This document shows positions 11,801 to 26,100 of a DNA stretch of 64,000 nucleotides, in pieces; within the stretch, counting starts at the first letter, position 1, and every line of letters begins with the position of its first letter. A program made the position numbers and the translations under genes. A model generated the notes under the pieces. It saw only the letters and a list, made by a program, of their open reading frames with translations. It ran no database searches and was not told where the DNA came from. The stretch spans positions 2,991,501-3,055,500 of the forward strand of contig NC_044590.1 of assembly GCF_901933205.1 (NCBI RefSeq), given 5' to 3'. The stretch is from Camarhynchus parvulus. Lineage: Eukaryota; Chordata; Aves; Passeriformes; Thraupidae.

Positions 11801-14800
11801 AGAGAAGGAGAAATATCTACAGCCAATTCACAGGCAGCCCCAAGGAGACTGAGAGAAGGCAAAAACACCTACCAGAAACCCCATCTTTACTACATTTAAT
11901 TTTCTTCTTGTCCCAGCATTCCTTATGCACCAAACTCCAAAATTAAACGGATATTATGGGCACACAAATATTTTGCCAACTTAAAAATAAATTTGAAAGC
12001 AATCCTTTCATTTCTGTATCCTTCAAATGTAAAACAGCTTCTTGTTTCTGTGCATCTGAATTATTAATAAGATTAGGGGTTAGACTCCATGGGTTTCATT
12101 AATTAAATCAACTTTAAATATACATATACAAATAATAACATTCTTGTCATCAGTTTGGCATCCTCAAAAGAGAGACAGACAAGATTGCCTTGGAAAATTT
12201 ACCTTCTCCCTTGCTTTAATTTAAAGTATTTCTTTGTATAGCAAATGGAGATTACAGTGGAAGAGAGGTTTGGAGGCTGCAGGTAGGTAGAAGTCTAAAT
12301 TGCCAGATTTAGCTGAACAAGTTTATTTTAACATTCCTCTTCCTGTTCTGTATTTTCAGCTGGGTATGCTGGAAAATCTGGTGCTCAGACTCCACTGGCA
12401 TCCAGATCCCACTTTGACTCAGTTGTGATCTTTACAATTCCTTCCTCTCTTGCTACAAATGTTTCTGAACAGTAATAAAAAGGCAGACAGATTGAAGGAC
12501 AAAAGAACTGCAAAGGACACATGCACAGAAGAGAGAAAAGTTCAGAGGGAAAGAGATGTCACCATATTCTAAAATACCTCAGAGTACAGAAGTATGTAAA
12601 GGAATTTTGCCATCAGTCTCTATAACATTTGATTCCAATGGAGATGCAAAAGTGTGCCATGAAAACACAGCTTTGGGAACCATTCCCAGCCTTGGAACAC
12701 AATACACAGCACAAAGCAGTTTCAAATTAGGGCATCAAATTAGGAAAATGTTCTTAATAAAAAAGAGAGAGAGAGAAAGCAAATTCCCCAAGGGACAAGG
12801 CATCATCACTGCACAAACCAGAGAAGGGACAGACACAGCAATAATGTCAATAATCCAGTACAGGGTTCCAGACCAACCTGGTCCAGATCTACGAGCTGCC
12901 TTTCACTCTTGAATATTAAATTCTAATGTGTAGGTACATACATGAACCATAGCAAACAACCCATCCAAAATAGTTCTGGGGGATTTGTGTTAAAATGAAA
13001 GAGATCTTTGAAAACCAAATGGAATCCTATGGATGTGTGTAAGGCCAAGCAGCAGTAAAGGCAAGCTGGGTGCCTCAAAAGAATCAGTGGTGTGGGACAT
13101 GTGAAGAGTTGATGAAAGGCAGGATGAACAATTAAGGCTGATTTATAACATGTGACAGCCACAAATGGCTCTGCATTGGGCTAATCTAAATCAGCAATGA
13201 AAAGATGACACAGAAGACAGACAGGAATGTGAGCAGTGCATGAAAAGGCATGGATCACATGGAGTCTGGCCTGTGCTGGGATGAGGACTCATTTGAAATG
13301 CAGGGAAATAGGATACATAAACTAGAAATGCATTTGTGTTTTGTTTGGGGGTCTTGTTTATTTGTTTATTTGTTTTGCATTTGAGAACAAATTGGGCTGC
13401 AAAAAGAGATTATGTGCCTGTGGTTTGGACCTCATTCCAAATACAAATCAGTGACAAAATGGGGATAAACAAAACCTGCACGTTCATGGATCAGATTCTA
13501 GGATGCTTCTTTGTCAACAGCAGGAGGATCTTTTATTTAATTGACCTTCTCCTTCTCAGCATCTCCTTCTCTTCCTCAGCATCTTGGGGCACCTTTTCTC
13601 TCCAACACTGCCAAAAAGCAGGGAACCCAATATCACCAGATACAGGGAATCCTGGAGTCCCTCTAGGGAACTTTGCAGTGCTATTTTTCTCTTGCAGGGC
13701 TCGCTGCCTCACAGTCCTACAAGATTTGCCAGGTCAAGTTCATTCACCATTCTGTCACATGAAAATCTAAACCACCCCATCAATGTATCACACAGGTAAT
13801 GCTTTAGGAATGTGCTGCCACAAGGGCACTGTGAGCATCAAGGTACTGCATATATCATTTCCCATAAGTACTAATTTTGGAGTGTGAAACAGCCTCTAAA
13901 TACCCCTGTGTTGCAGGAGCACATGTGCACACACAGGTAGATGAGATGTTTAATAGCAAGGAGATTTCTGCACAAAGCCAGTGTATTTTCCCTGCATGTC
14001 ATCCACGCCTGGCACTGCCAGCAGTGTCACTGGAAATTCTAGACAAAGACCAGACTCTGGTCTACTGTTTATAGGCACTAGAAAAGAAGGATTAATCTTC
14101 TGATTGTGACTGGCAGAGAAATTTTGCTTCATTCTTTGTTAGGCTTCTTTTCCACTTGGAAATGATCTGGAAAAGTGCAGCGGATATAGCCAAGGGAATG
14201 CCTGTGTTTACATTTGTAGCTGTTCTTGGGCACATACAGCAATAAATTACTCTAATTTAAAGAGCGGCCTTCTGACAACTTCAGAATTATGATTTAGCTC
14301 TACAAAGGAAACATATGAACATGATGCTTCCCATGGTAAATCAGCCAAAACTTCATCTCCTTGTGCATGAGGATCCTGCCTGACATAGCTATGCACAGAT
14401 CCTTATATGGCTTGAGAATCAAGAGGAATTTCAGTCTCTATTTTTAGCTGTGCCATAGTTATACCTTTTAGCCTTTTATTTTAATTTTGAAGTCATGTCA
14501 CCAGAGCTCAGCTCCTTGCAGTGATGACCTTTCCTCAAGGATCTCAAACATCATCTGACTAAATCTTCCAAGGAAGCATTTTTCTGGGAGAGAAGAGAAA
14601 TATCAGACAAGGTCTACTGAAGAGTAAAGAAGGTCATAGAGAACCAGTGCTCATGGACACACACAGGCTTTCGGTTTGTTTGAAGCCAGGGAGCACTTGT
14701 TCTAAACCCAGCATTAGTATAGGCTGAAACCCAGGACTTGTATGTTCCGAAAAGACACACAGCTCATTTGCTAATACAAATAATTTTATAACTCTTCCTC

Positions 14801-17800
14801 ATAATATTTTGAATTTACACTAAACATGCAGATGAGCACAAAATTATCCAAGGAAAGGTGAAGAAGTAGCAGAATATGCAGAGGAAAGAGGCATTTCTGT
14901 ACTGTCCTGTTTCATTTTTTCAACCCTATTTAGTAACTTTAAAAATAACCCCAAACAGGCCACAAGTTATTGCAGCACCTTATTATACCACCTTAGAAAC
15001 CAACATTAGAAACAAATTTCTGGAACAAAATCTACCTTGCAAGTAATTTAGTATTTTGGCATTAAGAGAAGGAAAAGATCTGTTAGATATTAAACCTTCA
15101 GGCATGGAATCGTTCAAGAGGAAACAGAGAACCCTGTATTCCACCTCACCATAGATGCTTAATTCTTACTGGTGAATAGTCTGCCTTGGATGCTTTATCA
15201 CAGCTTTCTCACTACAATGAAAAACAGACGCTCATGAATTTACAGTGAGACCCAAGATGTCTCTATACTAATCAGTGAGAAATACTTCCAAATACACATT
15301 TGGTATAAGTTTAATAATACAAATATTGTTAGATTTTAAAAAAAGCCTCCTATAAAAATACTGAATTACATTTTTAAGTGAGTCACAGTTTATATTTGAG
15401 TATACAGTCTGGGGTGACCCAAGGGTCCCTTCTTTTCACAAATGCTCAGCTTCAATTTTCTGAAAACCAGGCCTGGATGTGCTGTGGGAAAATGAGCATT
15501 CACAAATGGAGGCATCCCAAAGCAACAGAAACTTCTGAACATGCTGGGCACTGCATAGTCCATAGAGTGACCTCGGCAGACTGATTGCTGGAACATGGCT
15601 CCCAAAAGTTAAAGGAAAAACTAATGCTGCTCTTCAGCACACGTTGGGGTGCAAGCACTGAGAGTTCACAAGCAGAAGTTTTGTGTGCAAAGTAGTCCCT
15701 GGGCAAGCCATTTTGTTCCTTTTTCTATCCTCTCTGCTCATAGGCATAGAATGTCTCAGTGGAAGTGATGGAGAATCCCACCTGGGTATCTCATTCTAGT
15801 ATGAAGATCTCTGGCAGAAGACAGTGCTTAAGAGTCACTCTCTCCTAGTCCTTCTCTGGGATAACTTTGGGAATGTCTAAGCAGTCAGAATACAAAGAGG
15901 CCTCCATCAACACCCTCCAAATCTGTGGTGCCTTAGTGCACAATTCTACCAGGTCTCTAAATGTGTAACTACAATGAGCTCTTAGATATTATTCATTTCC
16001 ATTGATCATCCTGCTTCAGTTTCTCAGGATGACTGGACACCCTGTGTCTGGATCCAGCCCTTATAAGACACCACTTCCAATTCTGAGCTCCATATCCCAA
16101 CCAAGACCTTTCTACGTCCCAGTCTTGGCCTGGTTTTCTTCATTTCTTGCCTGGACCCAGTGTCAGAGACCACCACTGAAACACACCCACCACTTGAAAT
16201 CTGGTGTTCCATCAGACTGAATGGAAGTTATCCAGCAAATAACAGCAGCCTCTGCTAACCACAGCAAAAGTGTGGCTTTCTGCACTATTCCTCTTTATTC
16301 CTGTTCCTCCTAATGTGGGATTGGTGGCTTATTCAGCCCTTTATGTAATCCAGCATTCAGTTTCTTTGCAGCCTCAGTTTAGTCTGCATTCAGCACAGCT
16401 CATTTTTCATCATTTCCTCACTGGAGATTAGGATGCTGAAGAATACATGTCAATCAAATGACCTACTTTTTTTTTAAGATAGAAATTCCTAAGGGTGAAG
16501 TGCAAAACTCCAGTTTAATTAGCAGGCTTGCAAAGCTCTGTGATGAGGCTTCAAGGGGATGAGGGGAAAGGGAGCCCTTGTTTCTTGCCTCTGTCTAGAC
16601 AGTGGCATTGAATCTTTTCCAAAAGCCTGATCCTCAGCAGCCTCTTCACCAACACTTAGTTGAATGAGCAGTTTGCCATGGCCCTGTCAGTGTTTCCCCT
16701 GAGATATAAGAATTATAAAAAAAGGTGTTTGCTCAACATGCTGCACAAGGCATATGGCTGAAATACAGTTAAAGCTACAACAAACATAGAAAGCTGCTCC
16801 ACAGATCTGAACTCCCTGTTCTGCAGTTCTACCTGCACATTTACTGCACCTAGACACACACACAGAGCCCCAAAACATGGAAGTAAACACCAGGTAACTT
16901 TAGCAAGATGTTCTTTCACTTTAAATATTCATAAGGCCATTGGGAAACGTCAATTTCTTTCATATGCTTGTCCGAAAGACTCAGGCATTGCCAGTGCTTG
17001 TGTGAGATGCAGACAGCCATGGGACATCCAAACACAGTCCCAGTGTGGAGCTGGGCTGAAGAATGCACTGCTGCTCTCTGCTATAATTAGCACAGCTGCA
17101 GCTCCTGTCACCCACATAGGTTTACTATCAGCTAATATGAAGCTAAAAAACCTTACTGAATTATAGAAGCAGCCAAGGATAGAAGACCCAAAGCTGTTCT
17201 TGCTGATAGCAGAGAGTTTAGAATCCCAGATTCAAACTCCTCACATCTGTGTCAGGCTTTAATTTGTATAACACAGTATCTCTTTGATTTGATATTCTCG
17301 TCATCTTTAAAGTCTTCATTCTCATAACTCATGCAGGCAAAATACTTATCAATACTAGCTGAAACTTCATTTGCACACAAAGAATGAGCTGAAGTTTGAA
17401 ATACCTGATCCCTCTAGCAGTAGTGTCAGTGAATGGGTTAATTTAAATCAATCACATCATTTTATATGTTTATTAGTTCCTATTACCTCCTGGCTGTTGC
17501 TGGGTAGTGGAGAGGATCAAACAGAGATGCTGAGCTAGGATTTAAGATTTCTTCATGTTGCATTTATATGAACTTCCCTCACGTCAGCTGAGGGTTTTAG
17601 CAGGCTTCAGAGCCATAGTCAAAATAAGCCCCAAAGACTATAAATTAGGTAAAGAAAAATTGTAATGTTATTGTTATCTTTGTATTACAGTGATATCCAG
17701 GGATGTGGGCCTCACTTTAGGCACAAAGCCCTAAAATACTTGGGGAGATTTACTACATGAAATATAATCAAGATGCTACATGAAAGAAAATTGTCAGAGT

Positions 17801-18633
17801 TTTTCATTGATACAAGTATGCAACATTTAAATTGTGTAATTCAGTGGTTATTGTGTCTCTCAGGGTGGGCACCAGGTCTGACACTCGAGTGACAAAATTA
17901 GCCTTTTGTAAGTCCCTACAGGCCTGACCTTTGAGAGAAAACTTTTATAAGCCAAATCAGTTATTGCAGCGGCATTAGAAAATAGTTTTCCATCTTACTA
18001 ATTACAAAAAGTATTGTATCCACACCAGAGCAAACAAAAACCTCATCTGAACAGGCTGCGAATACTTATGTTGGTGCCTGTTCAGTTCCAGTGCTCTCAG
18101 CAGATGTAAAGCAGCTGTGCTTTTCTGCTTGTGCGCCAGGAACGTGACTGGAATGGTTTAACCAGAGAAACCCTGCTTCCCTCCTCCATATTTTCTCTTC
18201 CTCTTGGCACCGCCTTCTCATTCTTCTGCTCAATTGTTCCTTTAATCCATGAAAGCAGTGCAATGATGAGGCTCTTTCATGTAGATCTCATTCACATTGG
18301 TAATGCCCTTCATCTCCTCACTCCCTTCCTGAGGCACATCAGAGTTTGTGGCTTTTGCTCTTTCACTATTGATCTTCAGTGGCTCAGGCTGGTGGGCAGG
18401 GGTTTGTGGCCTGTGGTGTGGTACACACAAAAAAGGCAGTCTGAGGACTTTTCCAGGCTCATTGAGACTGAGAGAACCAAAGGGATGTACCCAGACTGCT
18501 GCCTTTCTGTAACCACAGCTATAGGAAATCTGCTTAGGGGTGTTTATTGAGTAGAGCCTGAAGCTGCAAAGACTTTAACATGACCATGAATCTGTGACTG
18601 TGGTCACTCTGATCCATACCTGGCCTGTTCCTT
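5883..18633. other. long noncoding stretch, no gene recognised
   Basis: About 12.7 kb of AT-rich sequence with scattered short open frames. The largest is 222 codons on the plus strand at 10589-11257. It has no domain and no codon-use pattern that stands out, no splice-site context that would make it an exon, and looks like chance (see rejected items). A run of 12 A residues lies at 7396-7407 and a short GA run near 12766-12776. No transposon of a family I recognise, tRNA or other structured RNA was seen. Confidence 0.55.
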
Positions 18634-18892
18634 ATAGAATAATTCACAGAATCATGGAATGGTTTGGGCTGCAAAGGACCTTAAATCTCATCTCATCCCA
18701 CCCCCTGCCATGGGCAGGGACACCTTCCACTTCAAGCCACATCCAACCAGGCCTTGGACACTTCCAGGGATGGGGCAGCCACAGCACAGCTTCTCTGGGC
18801 AATCTGTGCCATCCTAACATCTAATCTAAATCTCCCCTATTTTAGTTTAAAACAGTCCTCTCCTCTCCTACCATCATCTGCCCATGTAAATT
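18634..18892 (-). mobile_element. CR1 LINE 3' end, antisense, best preserved copy
   Basis: The plus strand shows the reverse complement of a bird CR1 3' end. It begins with degenerate octamer repeats (ATAGAATAATTCACAGAATC, 18634-18653), then TGGAATGGTTTGGGCTGCAA, then the landmark CCTGCCATGGGCAGGGACAC near 18704-18723, then CACTTCCAGGGATGGGGCAG near 18759-18778. It ends with TCTAATCTAAATCTCCCCTA and a diverged continuation to about 18892. Between 18810 and 18811 the usual stretch leading into TTCTTCCTAAT is missing, an internal deletion I judge to be around 40 bp from memory of the family. The copy is 5'-truncated, as is typical, and noncoding. The wording resembles CR1 copies frequent in songbirds, but subfamily needs alignment. 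Confidence 0.92.
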
Positions 18893-19806
18893 CAAGCTGA
18901 ACTGCTGAGAGAGCAGCATACTCAAGATCCTCTCAGAGTCTGGTACTGTGTTCCACATGAATTTCCCTCCACAATTCTGCTCTCTGGAACAGCCTTCCTC
19001 TCCAGGTCATCAGGGCAGGGAAAAGGGGAAGCAAGGAAGGGCATTTGTTTTAACCTTCTAAGAGGTAAAAGAAGACCCTGACCTGCAATACTACTTAATG
19101 GAAAGACATATGGAGCTCAGATTTTCATATGGTCATTTAGGCATATCTGTGTTCTCCCTATTTTTCTGCCCTGAGAGTCCATTTCCTATCATCTGTCTCT
19201 GATGTCTCACGTCTTGTGCTTCCACTGTCTGCCTAAAACACAGCAAACAGGCCAGGTTCATTCAGCAGATCAAAGCCTCCTTCACAAAGACATTCTATGC
19301 ACAGTCTGTGCACTGCTAAGAGAGCTTGAGGAAGCAGATCCTGTGGTGTGGGGTAGCCAATATCAGTGCTCATACTCACTGGTCCTACTATCCTCTGCTT
19401 TCCTCTTTCCTGTTCTCATTAATGTCATAACTTGCTTTGATTTTAGCAAATGTAAAATAATTAATTCTTTGAATCAGCATAATCAGCAGGGCTTTTGTGC
19501 AACACTTTGATGCTCAGCCAGGCCATCAGTTCAGTGTCAGTTCTCTCCTCTCCCAGATAAAACTACGTGAGGGATGGACTGGGTCCCATGGAACAGCAGA
19601 TGAGGATTTTATGACTGACCCCACTGAAAACAGATATTTAAAATAATGTTCTCGATTCTGTGACAGTATTTGCACTTTTGCCATAATTATCCTCTCATTC
19701 TTCTCTTCACCAGCTACCAGTTTGATTCTATGTGTTTGTTCTTTAGACCACTGTGGGTATTGTACCTTGTGTACTGTTTTCAAAGCACAAGACAATCTAA
19801 TGCACT

Positions 19807-19822
19807 ATTTGCATATGCAAAT
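19807..19822. promoter_or_regulatory. perfect palindrome of two octamer (POU) half-sites
   Basis: ATTTGCATATGCAAAT is a 16-bp perfect palindrome made of ATTTGCAT and its reverse complement ATGCAAAT, the classic octamer bound by POU-family factors. A related GTGCAAAT lies about 12 bases further on. Binding is inferred from motif identity only. A 16-bp palindrome is expected roughly once by chance in a window this long, so its specific content is the only point of interest. Confidence 0.35.
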
Positions 19823-20061
19823 GTTATGTTTCCATGTGCAAATGACAACAAATACAAGAACTATGAGCATAAATGATAGTGCAAGTAAAGTGATTCTCCT
19901 GTTAATCAGAGGCTAGATTTGCTTCTTCATTGAAAGCAAAGCTCTGTGATGTTTGCCAGAAATTTGCCATTTAATCTCCAGCACCACACTTGGAGACTTT
20001 TGGCAGCTTGAAGAAGAAAGTAACATGAGAATCAGAGGCAAATATAAATACAATTTGAAAT

Positions 20062-20102
20062 GGAGGGGAAGGGAAAAAAGAGGATAAAAAAGAAAAAAAA
20101 GA
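20062..20102 (+). repeat. purine-rich low-complexity tract
   Basis: A 41-base run on the plus strand is all A and G except for one T at 20085. It is low-complexity sequence with no coding meaning. Confidence 0.8.
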
Positions 20103-23100
20103 CCAAGCATAATCACTTCTCTGCACTTTGAAGTTTTCCCTATGTTATGCTATAAGCAGATGTAAAAAATCCACTATTTGCTTCCTTTTCTTGGTAGGGG
20201 CATTGGTAAAGGAAAGTCTGAGAAATAAAAAGTATTTTGAAGACAAAGTCAAGATCTCAGCTATAAATCTATGAGATCCTTCTGTGAAAGATTAAGTTGA
20301 TCACAAAGGAGCTTGACAAGTTCTGAATTTCAGAATTGTTGAAATCAAACCCACACTAAGGAAATAACTGTGAATATAGCTCATGTATCTGTAGTGAACT
20401 GAGGCAACAGTCAAGCCACTGTTTTGGTAAATCTGAAATCAAGAGAAATCTTGATTCTGTTATGAATCAAATTCAGCTTTGTTACTGTTTTGTTATTATG
20501 TGGGAATTGCTGAACAGAAGAGGCCAAACCTTAAGTGTAAACAAAGTCAGTTCTACTGTTTACCAGAGGAACAGCACTAAAGTATCTTGACCACTGTATT
20601 TAGAATAAACCTCTCAGTATAGAAACCTCCAAATACCATTTATTATTCTTAATTAATATTCATGTAATCGTAATAATTGCTCTGATGTTTCCTCGTTTTT
20701 TCAGCTTTAGGTACTTTGTCCTTAGGCCAAAGCAACAATAATTCTGATCTTTGGATGCTGTGCAACATCTTATAAAAGGAGAGAGGTATTAAAGCCAAAT
20801 CTGTGTAGATTATGAAGTCCTTTTCCCAGGGTATTTACCCAGTTATGGTGTAGAACCATCTATCTGCAACACAAACATGCAAATGTTTTGAATATTGACA
20901 ATCTCATTTTAAACTCTGCACCTGCACAAGTCAAGCATGATTAGGCTCTTCATAGTATAAACCAGCACTGGCTTTCCTTCAAAATGAACTTTTGCGCCTG
21001 AGTTTGTTTCTATCTGCTTAGAAGTGGCTCCATGGAAACACATAGAGCCTCTAAGCTTTAAAGGAAAGTAGGGGGAGTTTAAAAAGTAAAGCTGTTTGAG
21101 ACTATTGATTTTACAAGTAAGTACTGTGAAAAAGAAGGTGGAAAATGTACTGGGGAAAATGTGGAATTTAAATGAATCCTATAAATAACTTTTACAGCAT
21201 ACACATCTGTACAAAGGCAGAAGGAACAGGGAGAAGTAGATCTTTCAAATTCACTCTAGTTATGGCATTAGTAAGTCCTCATCCAAGTGCAGTGTAAAGG
21301 CTTAGATTTCTCTATTCGCATTTCCAAATTATTATAGATCTTCTAGATTACACAGAAGACCAGCGCAACCAAGACTCTGCAAATTTAAATGAAACCTAAA
21401 CCTTTTTAAGTGCATTCTTCTCAGCTCTGTATTTCATGTAGTTTAGAAACCCTGAAGAAATACCATTCAAGATCCCTGGAGCAAAGGTATATGCAGCCAA
21501 AAAACTTATTTACAACCAGATGAAAAGGATGACACTAGCTCTGCTGAGTGAAGACCACACATATGAGAAAAGCAACTGGAAAAAACATCCTAAAGAGGAA
21601 ATAAACTGTAACAGACTAATCCATAACATTAAACCCCAACCCACAGCTCCTGTCCCTGGATCAGATTCCTCCCTTTTTGCATATTCGTTTTGTTGCCATC
21701 GCTTTTCATCTTCTTCCCTCTTTCACTGTGGCACAAAGGCAGAGCCCAACTACTGCTGCACACAGAGTCCACACGGGTGCAGTTGCTTACAAATGGGATG
21801 GCAAGCTCCAGACTTCCCAGTGGAGTTTCTCATCAGCAAATCTGCCTTTTGCTCCAGGATTTGATTTTTCCACACTCATTTGTTGTCATGTTGATGACAA
21901 CAGTTTCAGAAGTACAGTATGTTTATCAGAAAGATGCATATTCAATTAATATTGCTTTAGGCAATCTTCACTAAAAAGCAAAGCTTACAAATCTCTCCAC
22001 AATTCTCACAGATCAGCCCCCTCCAGAAGGATGTTTCAGAAGGATTCCCAAGATAATGCTACCCTACCCTGTAAGACCCTGCCTTGCTCATTTGGAACTT
22101 GACTAGAACTTTATTTACAGTCAATCTAAACTAGATACACCAGGAATGGAAACCTAAAATGCTGATCCTTTGATCTGTCATCACAGTTTCCCAGACATTC
22201 ATTATCAAGCAGTTTGGTACCAATAACTGTTTGAGCCACCTTAAAATAGTCTGTCACTGCAAAAGCAGATATATATTTATAATTGATACATACACACAAG
22301 AGCAACACACAGCTCCTGCAACAGAAATACAAACCCAAAGCATTTACAAGTTCAGCTTCTCTCCATTATGCCTCTTTACATTTTCAATTAGGAGAAGAGA
22401 TGAGGATTTGGTTGGGTTTTCTTTTTCATTAAAATCTTCCATTCTCTACATTTTTAATTTTAGTTCTAAAGAGCAACCTGATGGGTCATGCCAGGAAAGC
22501 AAATACAAGCAGATGTGTACTCATCTCTTCCCAGACCTTCACTAATATCTCATTTTTCTTGTCATTATGTAGCAGAATGGCTTTGCTGGAACCAAATGCC
22601 ATTGGGTTAATTATGTGAAAACAAATGCCTTTATGGGGTGCCCTTTTATTGGAGGCATCTTATCTGTGGCTGATAATGTATCCAACTCACTATGTATCCA
22701 ACAATTACCCTTTCAGAGGAGTGAACATTTCCAAATATTTATGTTGCAGTGCAGAAGAATTCAAATGCATCAAAATTATTTTCATTGGTATTTCAAAAAA
22801 GTATAAATTTCTACCTAAATAATTTGGAGAAGAACCTCACCACAGACTTACAGTCATCATTAAATACACATAGGGGGAAATTAAATTTTATTTCATGTTT
22901 TATAAGTTTCTTTTCAAGGTATTAGACTGGAATTCTGCCATTTGTTCAATTCAGAATTGATTCATCTCTCTCTTTTGCTCCTGATTTTAAGAGAACATGC
23001 CAGCACTCACACCTCAGACTGGATCAGTCCAAAACTACACCTGCCCTTACCACAACAGAAACACCTTAAACTAAGTTTCCCTTCACCTGTTTTAAGTCAT

Positions 23101-26100
23101 GCATTTTGCTGTAGCCCTATTTCTTAATCCTTAAAATGGAGAATATGTAAAAATTACTATAAAGACTGATCTTGTACTATAGGTTAAATGTCAGTTTTGA
23201 ACTAATGATCTACTGGGTTTGCCAAGGGTGTGATTAAAATCCAGGACCCCAAGGTGGCAGGTAGGGAACCAATGCCTCAAGGCAAACAGCAGAACTGGTT
23301 TCATCAGTGCAGACATAGCCTGATAAGCATTCTTAATTTAATGGAGCTCCTGCAAATAAACAAGCTTAATGAAGATTACTCGCTTCCTGGAATTCATTGT
23401 GCTGCTCCAATTTAATGCTATCACTTCCATAAGAGGCTGTGACAAAGTCTCTGGAAAAAAATAAAATATGCAAATTCAGACACTTCAAAGGCTTTTATTT
23501 TAATTGTGCAGAAGGCAGAACAGAACAAGAGCAACTCCACTAAAAATGGAAAAAAGCGTAAGAGAGGAAACTGATACATTTCCATCATTGCTTTCAGCTC
23601 TTTAAGAACTACTCTCAAGCACACAAGTTGTCTGAACTACCAGTTCCCCTGAACCAGTGCAGTTCTCAGGATGGGTTTGCTGAACTGCAAGAAATGTCCA
23701 CAAAAAGAAATTAAGACCTCGCGATACTCTCTCAATTTTGGTTTTATTGCAAGCACTGAGTTCTGCCTCAGTTTGCTGAAGTTTCTAAATACTATGATTC
23801 AATTTTGGATCATGCTCAACAGAATCTGTGACCAGTTTTTAGTCATTTTCAAACAAACCTGGGCTGAACTGTGGCTTGGCACTCCAGCCAGGGGAGTTTA
23901 GTGGTTTTGATAGAATTTTGCCCAGAATTTGGGGGTTCTTTTGAATCAGAAATGAGCTCAACATGAATAATTCAGATCTGGGCCAGGATTTGTGGGTATT
24001 TGGATCCACAGCTGTGGTTCTGGCCCAGTTCTAAACAGAGTCAAAACCACAACCCAAATCAAAACTGAAAAAAGTACATGTAAAGCCAGCCAAGTACAAC
24101 AACCAAATTTTACACAATTCCCTTAGTTTAACAGTTTTACAGTGGATGTTTTAGGCCATTTTGCATGTATTCATTTCTCTCAGTCTGCCACAGGACTGTG
24201 CAATGACTTTGTATCAAATGAAAATTCCTTTATGAGTGCAAAATAAGTTTTTAGTACTTCACTTTATTTTTCCTGCACTACACTTGAATTGGGTGGGGAT
24301 CTTTTGAATTTGCTTTATTTAGCAAGTCATTTTATCACTGCAAACAAGTTCAGTTTCAGGAACAGGACTAAGAATAAGCTCCTCAATAATGCTGAAATAG
24401 CCAGGTGAGGAACTGTAATGTTAGATTTAGGGGGGTTGATAAAATCTAGTACAACATTAAAGCCAAATAAATTATTCCTAGTTTCTAACCTCAGTTTCCT
24501 GTATAATTTTGGACAAGTTTTCTTGTCCAAAACTGACATTGAAAATACCAGTTTGCTGTGTAACCCACTCCAGTTTCAGCTGGAGGCATAACTTCTGACT
24601 TTTGAAACTACCCCTCCTTGTCCTGAAATATCTGGCTCCTGCACCAAACACAATAAATGCCTGTAAAAGCAGGTACTGAAGGCACATCTGTTGTTTGGGA
24701 AAATATAGATTGAAATATAGCAGTAATTGTCACTGGACTATGAATTGGTCTCTTAATGGAGTCCCATATTTAAAAAGATATAAAACCAAATCAGACACAG
24801 GTTCTAGGCCAGTTTCTAGGACAGCAGAGCTCCCCCCTCATCTTCAGATCCATTCCTTGATTTCAAAAGAGTACTTAAAATTTTAAGGGGGTGTGGAGAA
24901 GGTATGTTTTTCTAAAAGTAAGACTTTTCTGGCAGCCAATTTTTAAGCAGAATTTTTCTAATATCCTTTTAGCACCAGGGCACCAGAAACTTCTGAGACA
25001 CCTGAAGGGAGTCCAGGGGTGAAACTTTCCCTGCCTACAACATCTCAGAAATGCAGCTGTTCCGCAGTGAATTTCTCAATGCACACTTTGTTTTTACTTA
25101 AGGCTGTAGTTTGCACTGAGTAACATCATGTCTAGGGAAAGGAAACTGATCTCCTTCCAGTATTCAAAAATATTTTCTTTTTAGGTTCTTAACTCCCTCA
25201 GTGGTTAATACTTATAAAACAGCTCAGGAAAAAAAAATCATCACAGAAAATGAGAGATTCTTTGCTGAAGGGCCTCAGACCCTGGGCTTTCTTGGTTTAC
25301 AGTGCATGCTTGTATAAATATTTATCTAAAAGAAATGAAGTGCTGGTATTACTGAGCACCAAAAAAATAATTCTGAAATACATGTTTTTCCCAAACATTA
25401 GTTTGTAAGATGATGATAGTTTTGTTTGGTGTGTAAATTCAGCCATTGGATGTAAGATAATGAAAAGCAGCTCAAACTCCTTTGCTTTTAAATTTATAGG
25501 TGCATTCATGAGGAAGAGGCCCCAGTTCTTCAAGCTATCCTGCACAGTTTGTCAGGCTGAATTAGAAACAAGAAGATGAAAGGCAATATCAGGATTCCTT
25601 AATTTTGTATAGTTAGTTCCTATATAGCATTTTTAAAACTCATTTGAAGAGAATCAGTACAGAGTGGAAGAAATTTCAAGAAAAAAAATTAGGAGCAGGT
25701 ATGAAAAGGATTCAGGAGAATCTATAATTAAAGCCACATGCAGAACTAGAGCACAGTGTTCTTGTGCTTCCTTTCAATAATACTTCATAACCCTAAGGAT
25801 ATTATCCCAGTCAGGGGTCTGCTGAGCAGGACAAAAGAACATCCACATCCCAAACCTCTTTAAAGTTTGTATTTGGCAGGATAAGACAAGGGAGTGATCT
25901 TCAACACTATTTTGTGTTCAGGGTGTGGGCTTATAAAGACATATGGAGCTAAGAGCCAAGCCTTGTGCTTTTATGAAGGGAGAATTAAGATCTGAAAATA
26001 AGGACCCTGGAAAAAAATTAAAACCCAACAGCCTACATCATAACATGAAGAATTTGGAGCACTTTTTAACCAATACAAAGTTCTAGGAAGGTTGGCTGTA

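Noticed and set aside
13336..13770. 144-codon plus-strand frame with a hydrophobic start resembling a membrane segment
   Set aside because: The hydrophobic start comes from a GTTT-rich low-complexity stretch; the rest has no family features and no upstream promoter or splice context.
18131..18550. 139-codon plus-strand frame upstream of a CR1 copy
   Set aside because: No domain and no codon signal; the opposite strand is also open in parts. It is not part of the CR1 reading frames.
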